From positions 1-5,626 of the forward strand of contig JBLNBU010000212.1 of the NCBI GenBank assembly GCA_050260215.1: 5,626 nt of DNA, read 5' to 3'. The notes beneath the pieces are model-generated. The model saw nothing but the letters and a program-made list of their open reading frames with translations. It searched no databases and was not told the origin of the DNA. The first letter of the stretch is position 1, and every line of letters begins with the position of its first letter. Shown piece by piece: positions 1 through 4,957 of the stretch. A program made the position numbers and the translations under genes. Source of the DNA: JBLNBU01 sp050260215. Its GTDB lineage: Bacteria > Pseudomonadota > Alphaproteobacteria > Rhodospirillales > Magnetospirillaceae.

Positions 1-716
1 GCGTCGGCATCTATGGCCTGCCCGCCTTCTATGGGCGCGAGCGGCCGATCCACGACGTGGTCCGCGACGGCCCCATCGGCGTCGACATCTCCCACCGGCT
101 GGAGGCCGCCACCGGCACCCAGGTGCTGGGCCGCTGGATCGATCTAGGGTTCGCCAACATCTACGGAGTGCGCCGCACCATCGCCGGCCACGGTGATCTC
201 AAGCGCCTGCGGGTGCGCATCCCCGGCGGCGAGGCCAACCTGTACCGGCTGGCGGCGCTGGGCGCCCAGGGCAAGGTGGTGGCGTGGCGCGACCTGCCCC
301 AGGCCATGGGCGACGGCTCGCTCGATGCCATCTTGTCGACCCACGAGACCATCGTCAGCGAACAGCTGTGGAGCCAAGGAGTGACCTCGGCGTTCGAGGA
401 CCACCAGTACTTCGCCCAGTACGTCCCGCTGGTGTCCAGGCGCCTGCGCGCCCACCTGCCGCCCGATTTATGGGACGTGGTCGTCGGCACCTGGGAGGAA
501 ATGGTCGGCGGCTTCCGCGCCGAGGCCGAGGCGGCCCAGGCCCAGGCCCGTACCCGCCTGGCCGCCGAAGGGGTGGCCGTTGCCCGTCCGTCGCCCGCCG
601 CCCTGGCCGAACGCCGCCGCACCCTGATGGCGGTGCAGCCGGCCATGGTCGCCGCCATGAACATCAACCGCGAGCTGGTGACGCGCACCATGTCGGTCCT
701 GGCGCGCGAGGACTGA
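1..716 (+). CDS. TRAP transporter solute-binding protein, DctP-like (5' end outside window)
   Basis: This is the periplasmic binding subunit of a tripartite ATP-independent periplasmic (TRAP) transporter, which hands an organic acid or similar solute to the DctQ/DctM membrane pair. The frame is open from base 3, so the start and signal peptide lie outside; 237 residues remain. Near visible residues 66-75 is the family segment DLKRLRVRIPGG. The Arg before Ile-Pro (visible residue 72) matches the arginine that binds the substrate carboxylate in SiaP/DctP. Then come LGAQ, WRDLPQAMGDGSLDAI (about 95-110), an EDHQYFAQYVPLVS stretch, and a C-terminal helix rich in Ala/Arg/Glu as in this family. The usual DGQENP-like segment is replaced by DAILSTHET, so this is a divergent subgroup and the ligand cannot be guessed. 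No membrane subunit follows downstream; partners, if any, would lie upstream. Family assignment is fairly secure. Confidence 0.82.
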   Translation, partial: VGIYGLPAFYGRERPIHDVVRDGPIGVDISHRLEAATGTQVLGRWIDLGFANIYGVRRTIAGHGDLKRLRVRIPGGEANLYRLAALGAQGKVVAWRDLPQAMGDGSLDAILSTHETIVSEQLWSQGVTSAFEDHQYFAQYVPLVSRRLRAHLPPDLWDVVVGTWEEMVGGFRAEAEAAQAQARTRLAAEGVAVARPSPAALAERRRTLMAVQPAMVAAMNINRELVTRTMSVLARED

Positions 717-720
717 CACC

Positions 721-1482
721 CTAGCGCAGGAACGGCCCGATGGTGGCCAGGAAGGCCTCGGGGGCGTCGGCATGAACCCAGTGGCCGGCGGCGTCGATGG
801 TGGCGAAGCGGGCCTGGGGGAACAGCTGGCGGATGCGCCCGTGGTGCTCGGGCCGGACATAGTCCGACCGCCCGCCGGCGACGAACAACGCCGGCCCCAT
901 GTAGCGCGCCGTGGGCGGCAGCGCCGGGAAATCCAGGATGTCGTCCATGTGCGCCCCCAGCACCGCCAGGTTGGCCCGCCAGCGATAGCCGCCGGCGCCA
1001 CCTTCCAGGTTCTGCATCAGGAAGGCGCGCACGCCGGCGTCGGGAATGGCGGCAGCCAGGGCCTGCTCGACGTCGGAGCGCCGCGCCGCGGAATTCAGCG
1101 GCGCCGCCCGCATGGCCTTGATGTAGGGGGCGAAGGTGTGCGCATAGCCGACCGGGGCGATGTCGACGACCACCAGCCGCTCGACCAGCGCGGGGCGGGT
1201 AAGCGCCAGCACCATGGCCGCCTTGCCGCCCATGCTGTGGCCCATGACCGCTGCCGGTTCGCCCAAGGCGGCGACGGCATCGGCGACCTGGCGGGCCATG
1301 AACGGATAGTCCATGACCTCGGCCCAGGGCGAGCCGCCGTGGTTGGGCAGGTCGAGCGCGACCACCCGGCGATGCTCGCCGAGCGCCTTGGCGACGCCGG
1401 CCCAATTGCGCGCCGAGCCCAGCAGCCCGTGCAGGATGACCAGCGGCCGGCCCTGGCCGGCAGTGATGGCGTTGAGGTGCAT
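721..1482 (-). CDS. Alpha/beta hydrolase, YbfF/ABHD11-like esterase
   Basis: A 253-aa cytoplasmic alpha/beta-hydrolase, the usual length for the YbfF/ABHD11-type esterase group. Visible elements in order: the HGLLGS oxyanion loop at residues 18-23 followed by ARNW; DLPNHGGS at 44-51; the nucleophile elbow GHSMGG with Ser83; the acid in GRSDYV at Asp207; and the catalytic His in AGHWVHADAP at His234. The triad is therefore complete and the enzyme should be active on an ester or thioester; its natural substrate is unknown. ATG at 1482 is chosen because residues 1-20 fit the family N-terminus closely. No strong Shine-Dalgarno is visible, and translation may be coupled to the gene 33 nt upstream on the same strand (stop at 1516). 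Its stop lies 4 bp from that of the convergent TRAP gene, leaving no room for a terminator between them. Confidence 0.9.
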   Translation of the reverse strand: MHLNAITAGQGRPLVILHGLLGSARNWAGVAKALGEHRRVVALDLPNHGGSPWAEVMDYPFMARQVADAVAALGEPAAVMGHSMGGKAAMVLALTRPALVERLVVVDIAPVGYAHTFAPYIKAMRAAPLNSAARRSDVEQALAAAIPDAGVRAFLMQNLEGGAGGYRWRANLAVLGAHMDDILDFPALPPTARYMGPALFVAGGRSDYVRPEHHGRIRQLFPQARFATIDAAGHWVHADAPEAFLATIGPFLR

Positions 1483-1515
1483 GACGGTGAAGATGGCGAC
1501 GCGGCCGGGCCCCGG

Positions 1516-1920
1516 CTAGTCGCGCTCGAAATTGGCGCGCATCAGCAGCATGCTGACCTTGGTTTCCAGCTTGCCCAGCCGGGCTTCCAGGCCGTCGATG
1601 GCGGCGACGATGCGCTCGGCGGCCTGCAGCAGGCGCTCGGAGCGGCGCATCTCTTCCATGCCCAGCTGGAAGACGTCGGTCTTCAGCTCGTGATGGGAAT
1701 AGCGCATCTCGACCGAAGACAGCACCAGGGCGCTGATCTCGATGCGCGAGGCGATGGACTCCAGGCGGTCGAGGTCGGGATGGCCGTCCCGCCCGGCCTC
1801 GGCGACCATGTCGCGCGCGGCTGCCGCGGCAGCGTCCCACGCTTCGGCCGAGTGTTCCTCGATGCGGGCGTCCGCCTCTGAGCGGACCATGCTTTCGGTC
1901 GGTCTGGTGTTCTTGCCCAT
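1516..1920 (-). CDS. Conserved-looking helical/coiled-coil protein of unknown function
   Basis: A 134-aa soluble protein that I do not recognise. No signal peptide or membrane segment is seen. It is almost entirely predicted helix: an Ala/Glu/Arg-rich N-terminal half (residues 10-45, including a run of six alanines), then amphipathic stretches from about 50 to the end with heptad-like Leu/Ile/Met spacing, such as LLQAAERIVAAIDGLEARLG near 97-116. It most resembles a small coiled-coil oligomer. The open frame extends further upstream, but that would run through the tRNA-Arg gene. I chose ATG 1920 because AGGG lies 9 nt upstream; ATG 1929 has no spaced ribosome site, and ATG 1890 is a later alternative. 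It precedes the hydrolase by 33 nt on the same strand, so the two are probably one operon. No function is claimed. Confidence 0.78.
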   Translation of the reverse strand: MGKNTRPTESMVRSEADARIEEHSAEAWDAAAAAARDMVAEAGRDGHPDLDRLESIASRIEISALVLSSVEMRYSHHELKTDVFQLGMEEMRRSERLLQAAERIVAAIDGLEARLGKLETKVSMLLMRANFERD

Positions 1921-1944
1921 TCCCCACATCCCTGGTGCGCCACG

Positions 1945-1973
1945 AGGGTATCGACAGCCGGGCGGCAACGCAA
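1945..1973 (-). promoter_or_regulatory. Candidate sigma70 promoter for the helical protein/hydrolase pair
   Basis: On the minus strand, a -35-like TTGCGT (1968-1973) and a -10-like TACCCT (1945-1950) are separated by 17 nt. The -10 keeps only the most conserved positions (T1, A2, T6). The start would fall near 1938, giving a leader of about 18 nt that includes the AGGG ribosome site. It lies just after tRNA-Arg, so it would let the two downstream genes be expressed separately from the tRNA unit. Pattern match only. Confidence 0.35.
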
Positions 1974-1981
1974 TGCCGGAC

Positions 1982-2058
<77 letters not shown>

Positions 2059-2069
2059 CCCGTCCGCCG

Positions 2070-2378
2070 CTAGAAGCGGCCGAACTCAAGCTTGTCGAAG
2101 CGGAAATTGTCGGCGTAGTTCTTGATCTTGAACGCCTTGCCCGGCTCGCCGGCCACCTGGTAGTCCAGGCCCTTGCGCTCGGCATAGGCGACGGCCTCCT
2201 CGCGGGTGGCGAACTTCAGGCGCACCTGGCCCGAGGTGTCGCCGGACCCCAGCCACCCCATCAGCCGGTCCGGCTGCTTGGGCGCCTTGGGCTCGTACTC
2301 GAGCACCCACGCCTTGGCATTGCCCCGGCTGCCGGACTGCATGGCGGTCTTGGCCGGACGGTAGATGCGGACCTGCAT
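2070..2378 (-). CDS. NDUFS4-like accessory subunit of respiratory complex I
   Basis: A 102-aa protein of the ETC complex I NDUFS4 family (ETC_C1_NDUS4). This is a peripheral-arm accessory subunit of NADH:ubiquinone oxidoreductase found in alphaproteobacteria and in mitochondria. Family features are visible along the whole length: RIYRPAKTAMQSG (residues 4-16), WVLEYEP (24-30), LMGWLGSGDT (39-48), VRLKF followed by REEAVAYAERKGLDYQV (59-75), and KNYADNF (86-92). The length matches the bacterial family and there is no targeting sequence. The ATG at 2378 has AAGGAG 9 nt upstream, so the start is firm. It lies apart from any nuo genes, between tRNA-Pro (32 nt upstream) and tRNA-Arg (11 nt downstream), all on the same strand. 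No separate promoter is evident, so it probably depends on the tRNA-Pro promoter. Confidence 0.95.
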   Translation of the reverse strand: MQVRIYRPAKTAMQSGSRGNAKAWVLEYEPKAPKQPDRLMGWLGSGDTSGQVRLKFATREEAVAYAERKGLDYQVAGEPGKAFKIKNYADNFRFDKLEFGRF

Positions 2379-2410
2379 TCGACGACGCTCCTTGCGAACT
2401 GGCCTTCAAA

Positions 2411-2487
2411 TGGTCGGGGCGAGAGGATTCGAACCTCCGGCTTCCTGCTCCCAAAGCAGGTGCTCTACCAGGCTGAGCTACACCCCG
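2411..2487 (-). tRNA. tRNA-Pro (anticodon UGG)
   Basis: A complete 77-nt cloverleaf with CCA encoded at 2411-2413. Acceptor stem CGGGGUG pairs with CGCCCCG (one G-U), discriminator A. The D arm is GCUC/GAGC with loop AGCCUGGUA. Anticodon stem CCUGC/GCAGG encloses loop UUUGGGA, giving anticodon UGG for proline. The T arm is GGAGG-UUCGAAU-CCUCU. A good promoter lies directly upstream, and the next gene on the strand begins 32 nt after the CCA end. Confidence 0.97.
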
Positions 2488-2496
2488 CCGTCGCCG

Positions 2497-2525
2497 GTTC
2501 TAAGGGGTTTCGGGGGTTTGCGCAA
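2497..2525 (-). promoter_or_regulatory. Probable sigma70 promoter of tRNA-Pro and the genes after it
   Basis: Minus-strand TTGCGC (2520-2525) and TAGAAC (2497-2502) are separated by exactly 17 nt, placing the start near 2490, only a few bases before the mature tRNA end at 2487. Between the -10 and the tRNA is a GC-rich segment that could act as a discriminator of the kind seen at stable-RNA promoters (inference). This is the best promoter match for the tRNA-Pro/NDUFS4/tRNA-Arg series. Confidence 0.55.
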
Positions 2526-2692
2526 GGCTGCCGGAAGACGGTCGCGGTACCGGATTCGTGGAAGGCTGACCCGTTGGGCCTAATCTCGACGCGCGGGGGT
2601 GAAGGTGGGCGGCTCCCCGGTCGCGCGCATGACGCCTGCCCGCCCCGTCGCCATGTGACACGGGAACGCGCCCCCAATGAAAGGCCACGGCC
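2526..2692. other. Gene-free divergent region with no clear element
   Basis: This stretch separates the minus-strand tRNA-Pro promoter from the plus-strand small exported protein. It should contain the promoter of the latter, but I find no convincing -35/-10 pair; TTGGGC at 2575 has no matching -10. The only supported element is the ribosome site GAAAGG (2679-2684), 8 nt before the ATG at 2693. The open frames crossing this stretch look like shadows. Confidence 0.5.
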
Positions 2693-2986
2693 ATGCTCGA
2701 GATCGGCGTCGCCGCCACCCTGATTTCCGCCACGCTCGCTTCCACCCCGGCCCAGCTGGTCTGCGCCGAGCGGCAATCCCTGCTGGAAAGCCTGGCCCGC
2801 CAGTACCGCGAAGCCCCCACCGCCGTGGGCGTCGCCAACAACGGCAGCCTGATCGAGCTGTTGCGCACCGTGGACGGCAAGACCTGGACGCTGTTGATGA
2901 CCCGGCCCGACGGCACCTCGTGCGTGGTGGCCGCCGGCGAGGCATGGGAGGACACGCCGCAGGTGGCGGGCGGCCAGCCCCTTTGA
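2693..2986 (+). CDS. Small, probably exported protein of unknown function
   Basis: A 97-aa protein I cannot name. Residues 3-20 form a hydrophobic Ala/Leu/Thr-rich segment ending in ASTPA, which resembles a signal peptide with cleavage around Ala20, although the N-terminus carries a Glu and no Lys/Arg. The remainder is about 75 residues: a charged helix (26-40, ERQSLLESLARQYRE), then AVGVANNG, two beta-like strands (LIELLRTVDG and TWTLLMTRPDG), and SCVVAAGEAWE. Cys24 and Cys77 could form a disulfide in the periplasm. ATG 2693 is the only usable start, since an in-frame stop lies at 2678-2680; GAAAGG is 8 nt upstream. Third codon positions are strongly G/C, supporting a real gene. It converges on the DUF192 gene with a 16-bp gap and has no obvious partner. 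Confidence 0.78.
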   Translation: MLEIGVAATLISATLASTPAQLVCAERQSLLESLARQYREAPTAVGVANNGSLIELLRTVDGKTWTLLMTRPDGTSCVVAAGEAWEDTPQVAGGQPL

Positions 2987-3002
2987 CCTGGTCCGCTGTG
3001 AT

Positions 3003-3467
3003 CTAGTTCGCTCCGGCGAACAGGGCGTGGCTGACGTGGTCGCCGGTGTGGATACCCAGGCGGTTGGCGGTGCCGGCATTGACCTCGAGCACCGCGCGGA
3101 CCGGGCGGCGCGGCCCCAGGGGCTCGAGCGAGCCCGGCACCGTGTATTCGGCAATGTGGATGATGCGGCCGTCTGACGCGATGAACAGCATGTCCAGCGG
3201 GATCAGCGTGTTCTTCATCCACATGGCCACCTGCTGTTCGTGGCCGAAGTCGAACAGCATGCCGGCGTCGGGCGCCAGCGCCTTGCGGAACATCAGCCCC
3301 TGGGACAGCTGGTCCGGCGTGGTGGCGACCTCGACGGTAAAGCCCTGGTGGTGCCCGCCGGCGGTCTCGACCTCGACCCGCGAGCGGCCGAACTCGGCCG
3401 CCCAGGCCGCAGGCCCGGACAACAGCACGACGACCGCAAACGCCCGAAGCACACGTTGGATGGCCAT
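3003..3467 (-). CDS. DUF192 family protein, exported
   Basis: A 154-aa member of the DUF192 family, whose biochemical role is not established. Residues 1-23 form a clear signal peptide: basic start (AIQRVLR), hydrophobic core AFAVVVLLSG, and an AWA cleavage site before AEFG. The mature part shows the family signatures: LSQGLMFRKAL (54-64), GMLFDFG (69-75), the highly typical MWMKNTLIPLDMLFI segment (82-96), HIAEYTVPGS (104-113), and VLEVNAGTANRLGI (126-139). ATG 3467 is preferred over the upstream ATG 3524 because AGAGGG lies about 7 nt upstream and the product then begins with a proper signal peptide. The leader is unusually long if transcription starts at the palindrome near 3560. The gene seems to stand alone, converging on the small exported protein. 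Confidence 0.93.
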   Translation of the reverse strand: MAIQRVLRAFAVVVLLSGPAAWAAEFGRSRVEVETAGGHHQGFTVEVATTPDQLSQGLMFRKALAPDAGMLFDFGHEQQVAMWMKNTLIPLDMLFIASDGRIIHIAEYTVPGSLEPLGPRRPVRAVLEVNAGTANRLGIHTGDHVSHALFAGAN

Positions 3468-3553
3468 ATTCGCGCCCTCTGCCCTCGCTGCCGCCATGGT
3501 GCCTGCATGGACGCCGCCCCGCAAGCCCGCCGGAGAGGAGATGCCCGCGGCAA

Positions 3554-3573
3554 TTCGATAAAATTTTATCGAA
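3554..3573. promoter_or_regulatory. Perfect 20-bp palindrome, candidate operator of the DUF192 gene
   Basis: The half-site TTCGATAAAA is followed directly by its exact reverse complement, giving a 20-bp palindrome with no spacer. Read on the minus strand it contains TAAAAT (3563-3568), five of six matches to a -10 box, with a weak -35-like TTTATT 16 nt upstream. A dimeric regulator bound here would block that promoter. The inferred transcript would start near 3556, about 88 nt before the DUF192 start codon. I cannot assign the sequence to a known regulator. Confidence 0.5.
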
Positions 3574-3636
3574 AAGTGTCTTCAAATAAATATCATATTT
3601 TTACTTCGCATATGCTTTGGTATGTATATTTTTTAC

Positions 3637-3664
3637 TTGCGCACGAACCGGGATGAATTAATAT
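3637..3664 (+). promoter_or_regulatory. Candidate promoter pointing into the gene-free region
   Basis: Plus-strand TTGCGC (3637-3642) and TAATAT (3659-3664) are separated by 16 nt. The -10 is a good match and the -35 moderate. Transcription would begin near 3671 and run toward a hairpin with a T-rich tail at 3763-3790, with no open frame between. AT-rich DNA produces chance matches, so confidence is low. Confidence 0.3.
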
Positions 3665-3762
3665 CAGAACCGTGAGCCGGACAGGACGATAAGTCGCAGG
3701 CCGGCGAACGGAAATCTGTCGGGGGGCCTTCCCGCCCATCCCCACCCCCCGAGAGGGGAACC

Positions 3763-3791
3763 GCCGCAGCACAGTGCGGCGTTTCAATTTT
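3763..3791 (+). terminator. Possible plus-strand terminator hairpin
   Basis: GCCGCA (3763-3768) pairs with TGCGGC (3775-3780) around the six-base loop GCACAG, followed by GTTTCAATTTT. The stem is short and the T-run interrupted, so it is only a plausible intrinsic terminator. There is no plus-strand gene upstream of it except a possible small RNA. Confidence 0.35.
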
Positions 3792-3830
3792 CCGCCCCCC
3801 AAAAGAAAAGACGCCCACGCAGAAACGACG

Positions 3831-3854
3831 ATGGCCGGGACGAAGCCCGGCCAT
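3831..3854 (-). terminator. Probable terminator of the response-regulator gene
   Basis: ATGGCCGGG and CCCGGCCAT form a perfect 9-bp GC-rich stem with a 6-nt loop (minus strand: CTTCGT, containing a stable UUCG-like tetraloop). It begins 32 nt after the minus-strand stop codon of the response regulator. The tail on the minus strand is only weakly T-rich (CGTCGTTTCTG), so it may be a weak intrinsic terminator or an RNA 3'-end stabiliser. Confidence 0.6.
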
Positions 3855-3886
3855 TGCAGATCGTTCGGTGATGGAAAGAGGCTCGC

Positions 3887-4522
3887 CTACATCCCCATCT
3901 TGGCAGCCAGGATGGCCGCCTGGGTGCGGTTGTCGCAGCCCAGGGTACGCAGGATGGCGGTTACGTGCAGCTTGACGGTGATCTCGGCCAGCTGCAGGTC
4001 GCGGGCGATTTCCTTGTTGGACTTGCCCTGGCGCAGCATGGCCAGCACGTCGCGCTGGCGCGGGGTCAGGCGACCGCCGATCTTCTCTGCGTCGGCCTCG
4101 GCGGCCGAGGCCTCGCGCGGGGGCGGCATCATCGACGGCGGGCTGACGAAGGTGTCGCCGGCCAGGACCGAGCGGATGCCCTGCATCATCGCTGCGGTGC
4201 CCGAGCACTTGCACACATAGCCGTGGGCGCCGACATCGAGGGCGCGGCGAACGTCGTTGGGATCTTCCGAGGCCGAGACGACCACCACATAGACGTCGGG
4301 GGCGGCGCGACGAATCGCTTCAAGGCCGGCGAAGCCGTCCATGCCGGGCATGGACAGGTCGACCAGGGCGACATCGATGCCGGGATCTGCCCGCACCGCA
4401 GCCAAGGCTTGGACGAAATCGGAAGCCTCTACAGCCTCGACATCGACTTCGTCGAGGCCTTCGAGGACCATGCGGACCCCTTCGCGGAAGAGCGCGTGAT
4501 CATCCGCCAGCAATACCTTCAT
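3887..4522 (-). CDS. NarL/FixJ-type response regulator (receiver + LuxR helix-turn-helix)
   Basis: A 211-aa two-component response regulator. The receiver domain spans about residues 1-120: acidic pair Asp7/Asp8, phosphorylation site Asp55 in VDLSMPGMDG, the switch Ser83 in VVSAS, and the conserved Lys105 in GYVCKCSG. A Pro/Ala/Glu linker (128-147) leads to a LuxR-type DNA-binding domain at about 151-205, beginning LTPRQRDVLAMLRQGKSNKEIA and including the recognition helix around AEITVKLHVTAILRTLG. All activation residues are present, so it should be phosphorylated by a sensor kinase, but none is in the window. ATG 4522 is chosen over the long upstream extension because the receiver begins exactly there and AGGGG lies 8 nt upstream. 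Oddity: cysteines 104 and 106 flank the switch lysine, where Pro and Ser/Thr are usual. Targets are unknown; the divergent small gene is one candidate. Confidence 0.95.
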   Translation of the reverse strand: MKVLLADDHALFREGVRMVLEGLDEVDVEAVEASDFVQALAAVRADPGIDVALVDLSMPGMDGFAGLEAIRRAAPDVYVVVVSASEDPNDVRRALDVGAHGYVCKCSGTAAMMQGIRSVLAGDTFVSPPSMMPPPREASAAEADAEKIGGRLTPRQRDVLAMLRQGKSNKEIARDLQLAEITVKLHVTAILRTLGCDNRTQAAILAAKMGM

Positions 4523-4572
4523 CGCGCGAACCCCTGATCCAACGCTAACCAAACGCCTCACACCCCGGCAGC

Positions 4573-4601
4573 ACTTTATGCTTAGGGCGTTCGCCTCGCA
4601 A
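4573..4601 (-). promoter_or_regulatory. Probable sigma70 promoter of the response regulator
   Basis: Minus-strand TTGCGA (4596-4601) and TAAAGT (4573-4578) are separated by 17 nt, each matching four of six consensus bases. Transcription would start near 4566, giving a leader of about 44 nt before the ATG at 4522. Confidence 0.5.
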
Positions 4602-4663
4602 TCCCCTATCGTCCTATGGCATTCGAGGCCGCCTCCGTGCAACAATGGTGGCCTGTCGGCAAG

Positions 4664-4680
4664 CGTAACTGCCGGTTACG
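4664..4680. promoter_or_regulatory. Inverted repeat in the leader of the 67-aa gene, candidate operator or RNA hairpin
   Basis: CGTAAC and GTTACG form a perfect 6-bp inverted repeat around TGCCG. It ends 4 nt before the AAGGAG ribosome site (4685-4690) of the small gene. As DNA it is of the size bound by a LuxR-type dimer; as RNA it could modulate ribosome access. It lies in the divergent region shared with the response regulator. Confidence 0.4.
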
Positions 4681-4699
4681 TGTGAAGGAGAAAACTAAC

Positions 4700-4903
4700 G
4701 TGTTGAAAAAACCGTCCATTAAGGTCGGTGACCGTTTCGTTAAGATTGGCACCTTTCAAACTGCTGTTTGGGTTGTTCTAAGGATCTTTCAAATCCCGTC
4801 CGAACCGCCCCACGCGCGCCTGGCAAGAGAAGGAGATGAGCGAGAGTCGATTACCGTTTCTCTTCCCACGCTCGGCGACAACCATTATTTCAAGCGCGCC
4901 TGA
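4700..4903 (+). CDS. Small basic protein of unknown function (67 aa)
   Basis: A 67-aa cytoplasmic-looking protein. The order is KVGDRFVKIGTFQ (residues 8-20), a beta-like hydrophobic strand TAVWVVLRIFQIP (21-33), PPHARLAREGDERESITVSLPTL (36-58), and DNHYFKRA at the C-terminus. The pattern suggests a small all-beta domain. I have the impression of related short hypothetical proteins in Magnetospirillum-like genomes, but cannot check it. GTG 4700 is chosen because a strong AAGGAG lies 9 nt upstream; the frame extends to an ATG at 4616, but without a ribosome site there and through the inverted repeat. TTG 4703 is a weaker alternative. The first half (4700-4800) is noticeably AT-richer, with T/A-ending codons (GTT, CTT, ACT), unlike neighbouring genes. 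A strong terminator follows, so it is a monocistronic unit divergent from the response regulator. Confidence 0.8.
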   Translation: MLKKPSIKVGDRFVKIGTFQTAVWVVLRIFQIPSEPPHARLAREGDERESITVSLPTLGDNHYFKRA

Positions 4904-4911
4904 AACGGCGG

Positions 4912-4945
4912 CGGGTGCCGGCAATCGACTGCCGGCGCCCGTTTT
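4912..4945 (+). terminator. Rho-independent terminator of the 67-aa gene
   Basis: A 12-bp stem (4912-4923 with 4930-4941, one G-T pair) carries the loop ATCGAC and is followed by TTTT. It begins 9 nt after the stop of the plus-strand gene. It also sits 13 nt beyond the convergent mobB stop, so it may serve both directions, although the minus-strand side lacks a clear T-run. Confidence 0.85.
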
Positions 4946-4957
4946 CGGCGCTTGAGC

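Larger units (their letters stand above)
3525..3830. other. Intergenic region with an AT-rich island and structured GC-rich half
   Basis: No credible coding region is seen here on either strand. The left half (about 3552-3670) is strikingly AT-rich for this genome, with A/T runs and repeated ATAT-like motifs. The right half is GC-rich and structured: a G-rich block, C-tracts at 3731-3750, a CCCC-GAGA-GGGG mini-hairpin at 3747-3758, and a 6-bp hairpin at 3763-3780 followed by a T-rich run. It separates the DUF192 gene from the response-regulator gene, both on the minus strand. Individual elements are listed separately. Confidence 0.6.

Noticed and set aside
772..1881. 369-codon plus-strand frame opposite the hydrolase and helical protein
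   Set aside because: The opposite strand encodes a complete alpha/beta hydrolase with intact triad; this frame is rich in Gly/Asp/His/Gln without any domain pattern, typical of antisense frames in GC-rich DNA.
161..1927. Very long minus-strand open frame (588 codons)
   Set aside because: It is a shadow of three better genes. It gives Arg/Gly/Pro/Ala-rich sequence without motifs and overlaps the plus-strand TRAP gene, the hydrolase and the helical protein in the wrong frame.
2365..2583. 72-codon plus-strand frame with GARGFEPPASC
   Set aside because: This is the well-known false protein obtained by translating the complement of a tRNA gene.
3757..3783. GGAAC...CGTT resembling an EcfG general-stress promoter
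   Set aside because: The spacing is 18 nt, longer than the 16-17 nt expected; the right box lies on a hairpin, and no plus-strand gene follows before the convergent response regulator.
3593..3802. 69-codon minus-strand frame in the gene-free region
   Set aside because: It has a TTG start with no ribosome site, it crosses the G-quadruplex and AT-rich segments, and its residue pattern changes abruptly with base composition.
4616..4699. N-terminal extension of the 67-aa protein from ATG 4616
   Set aside because: No ribosome site precedes it, and it would run through the inverted repeat and the strong AAGGAG site that fits GTG 4700.
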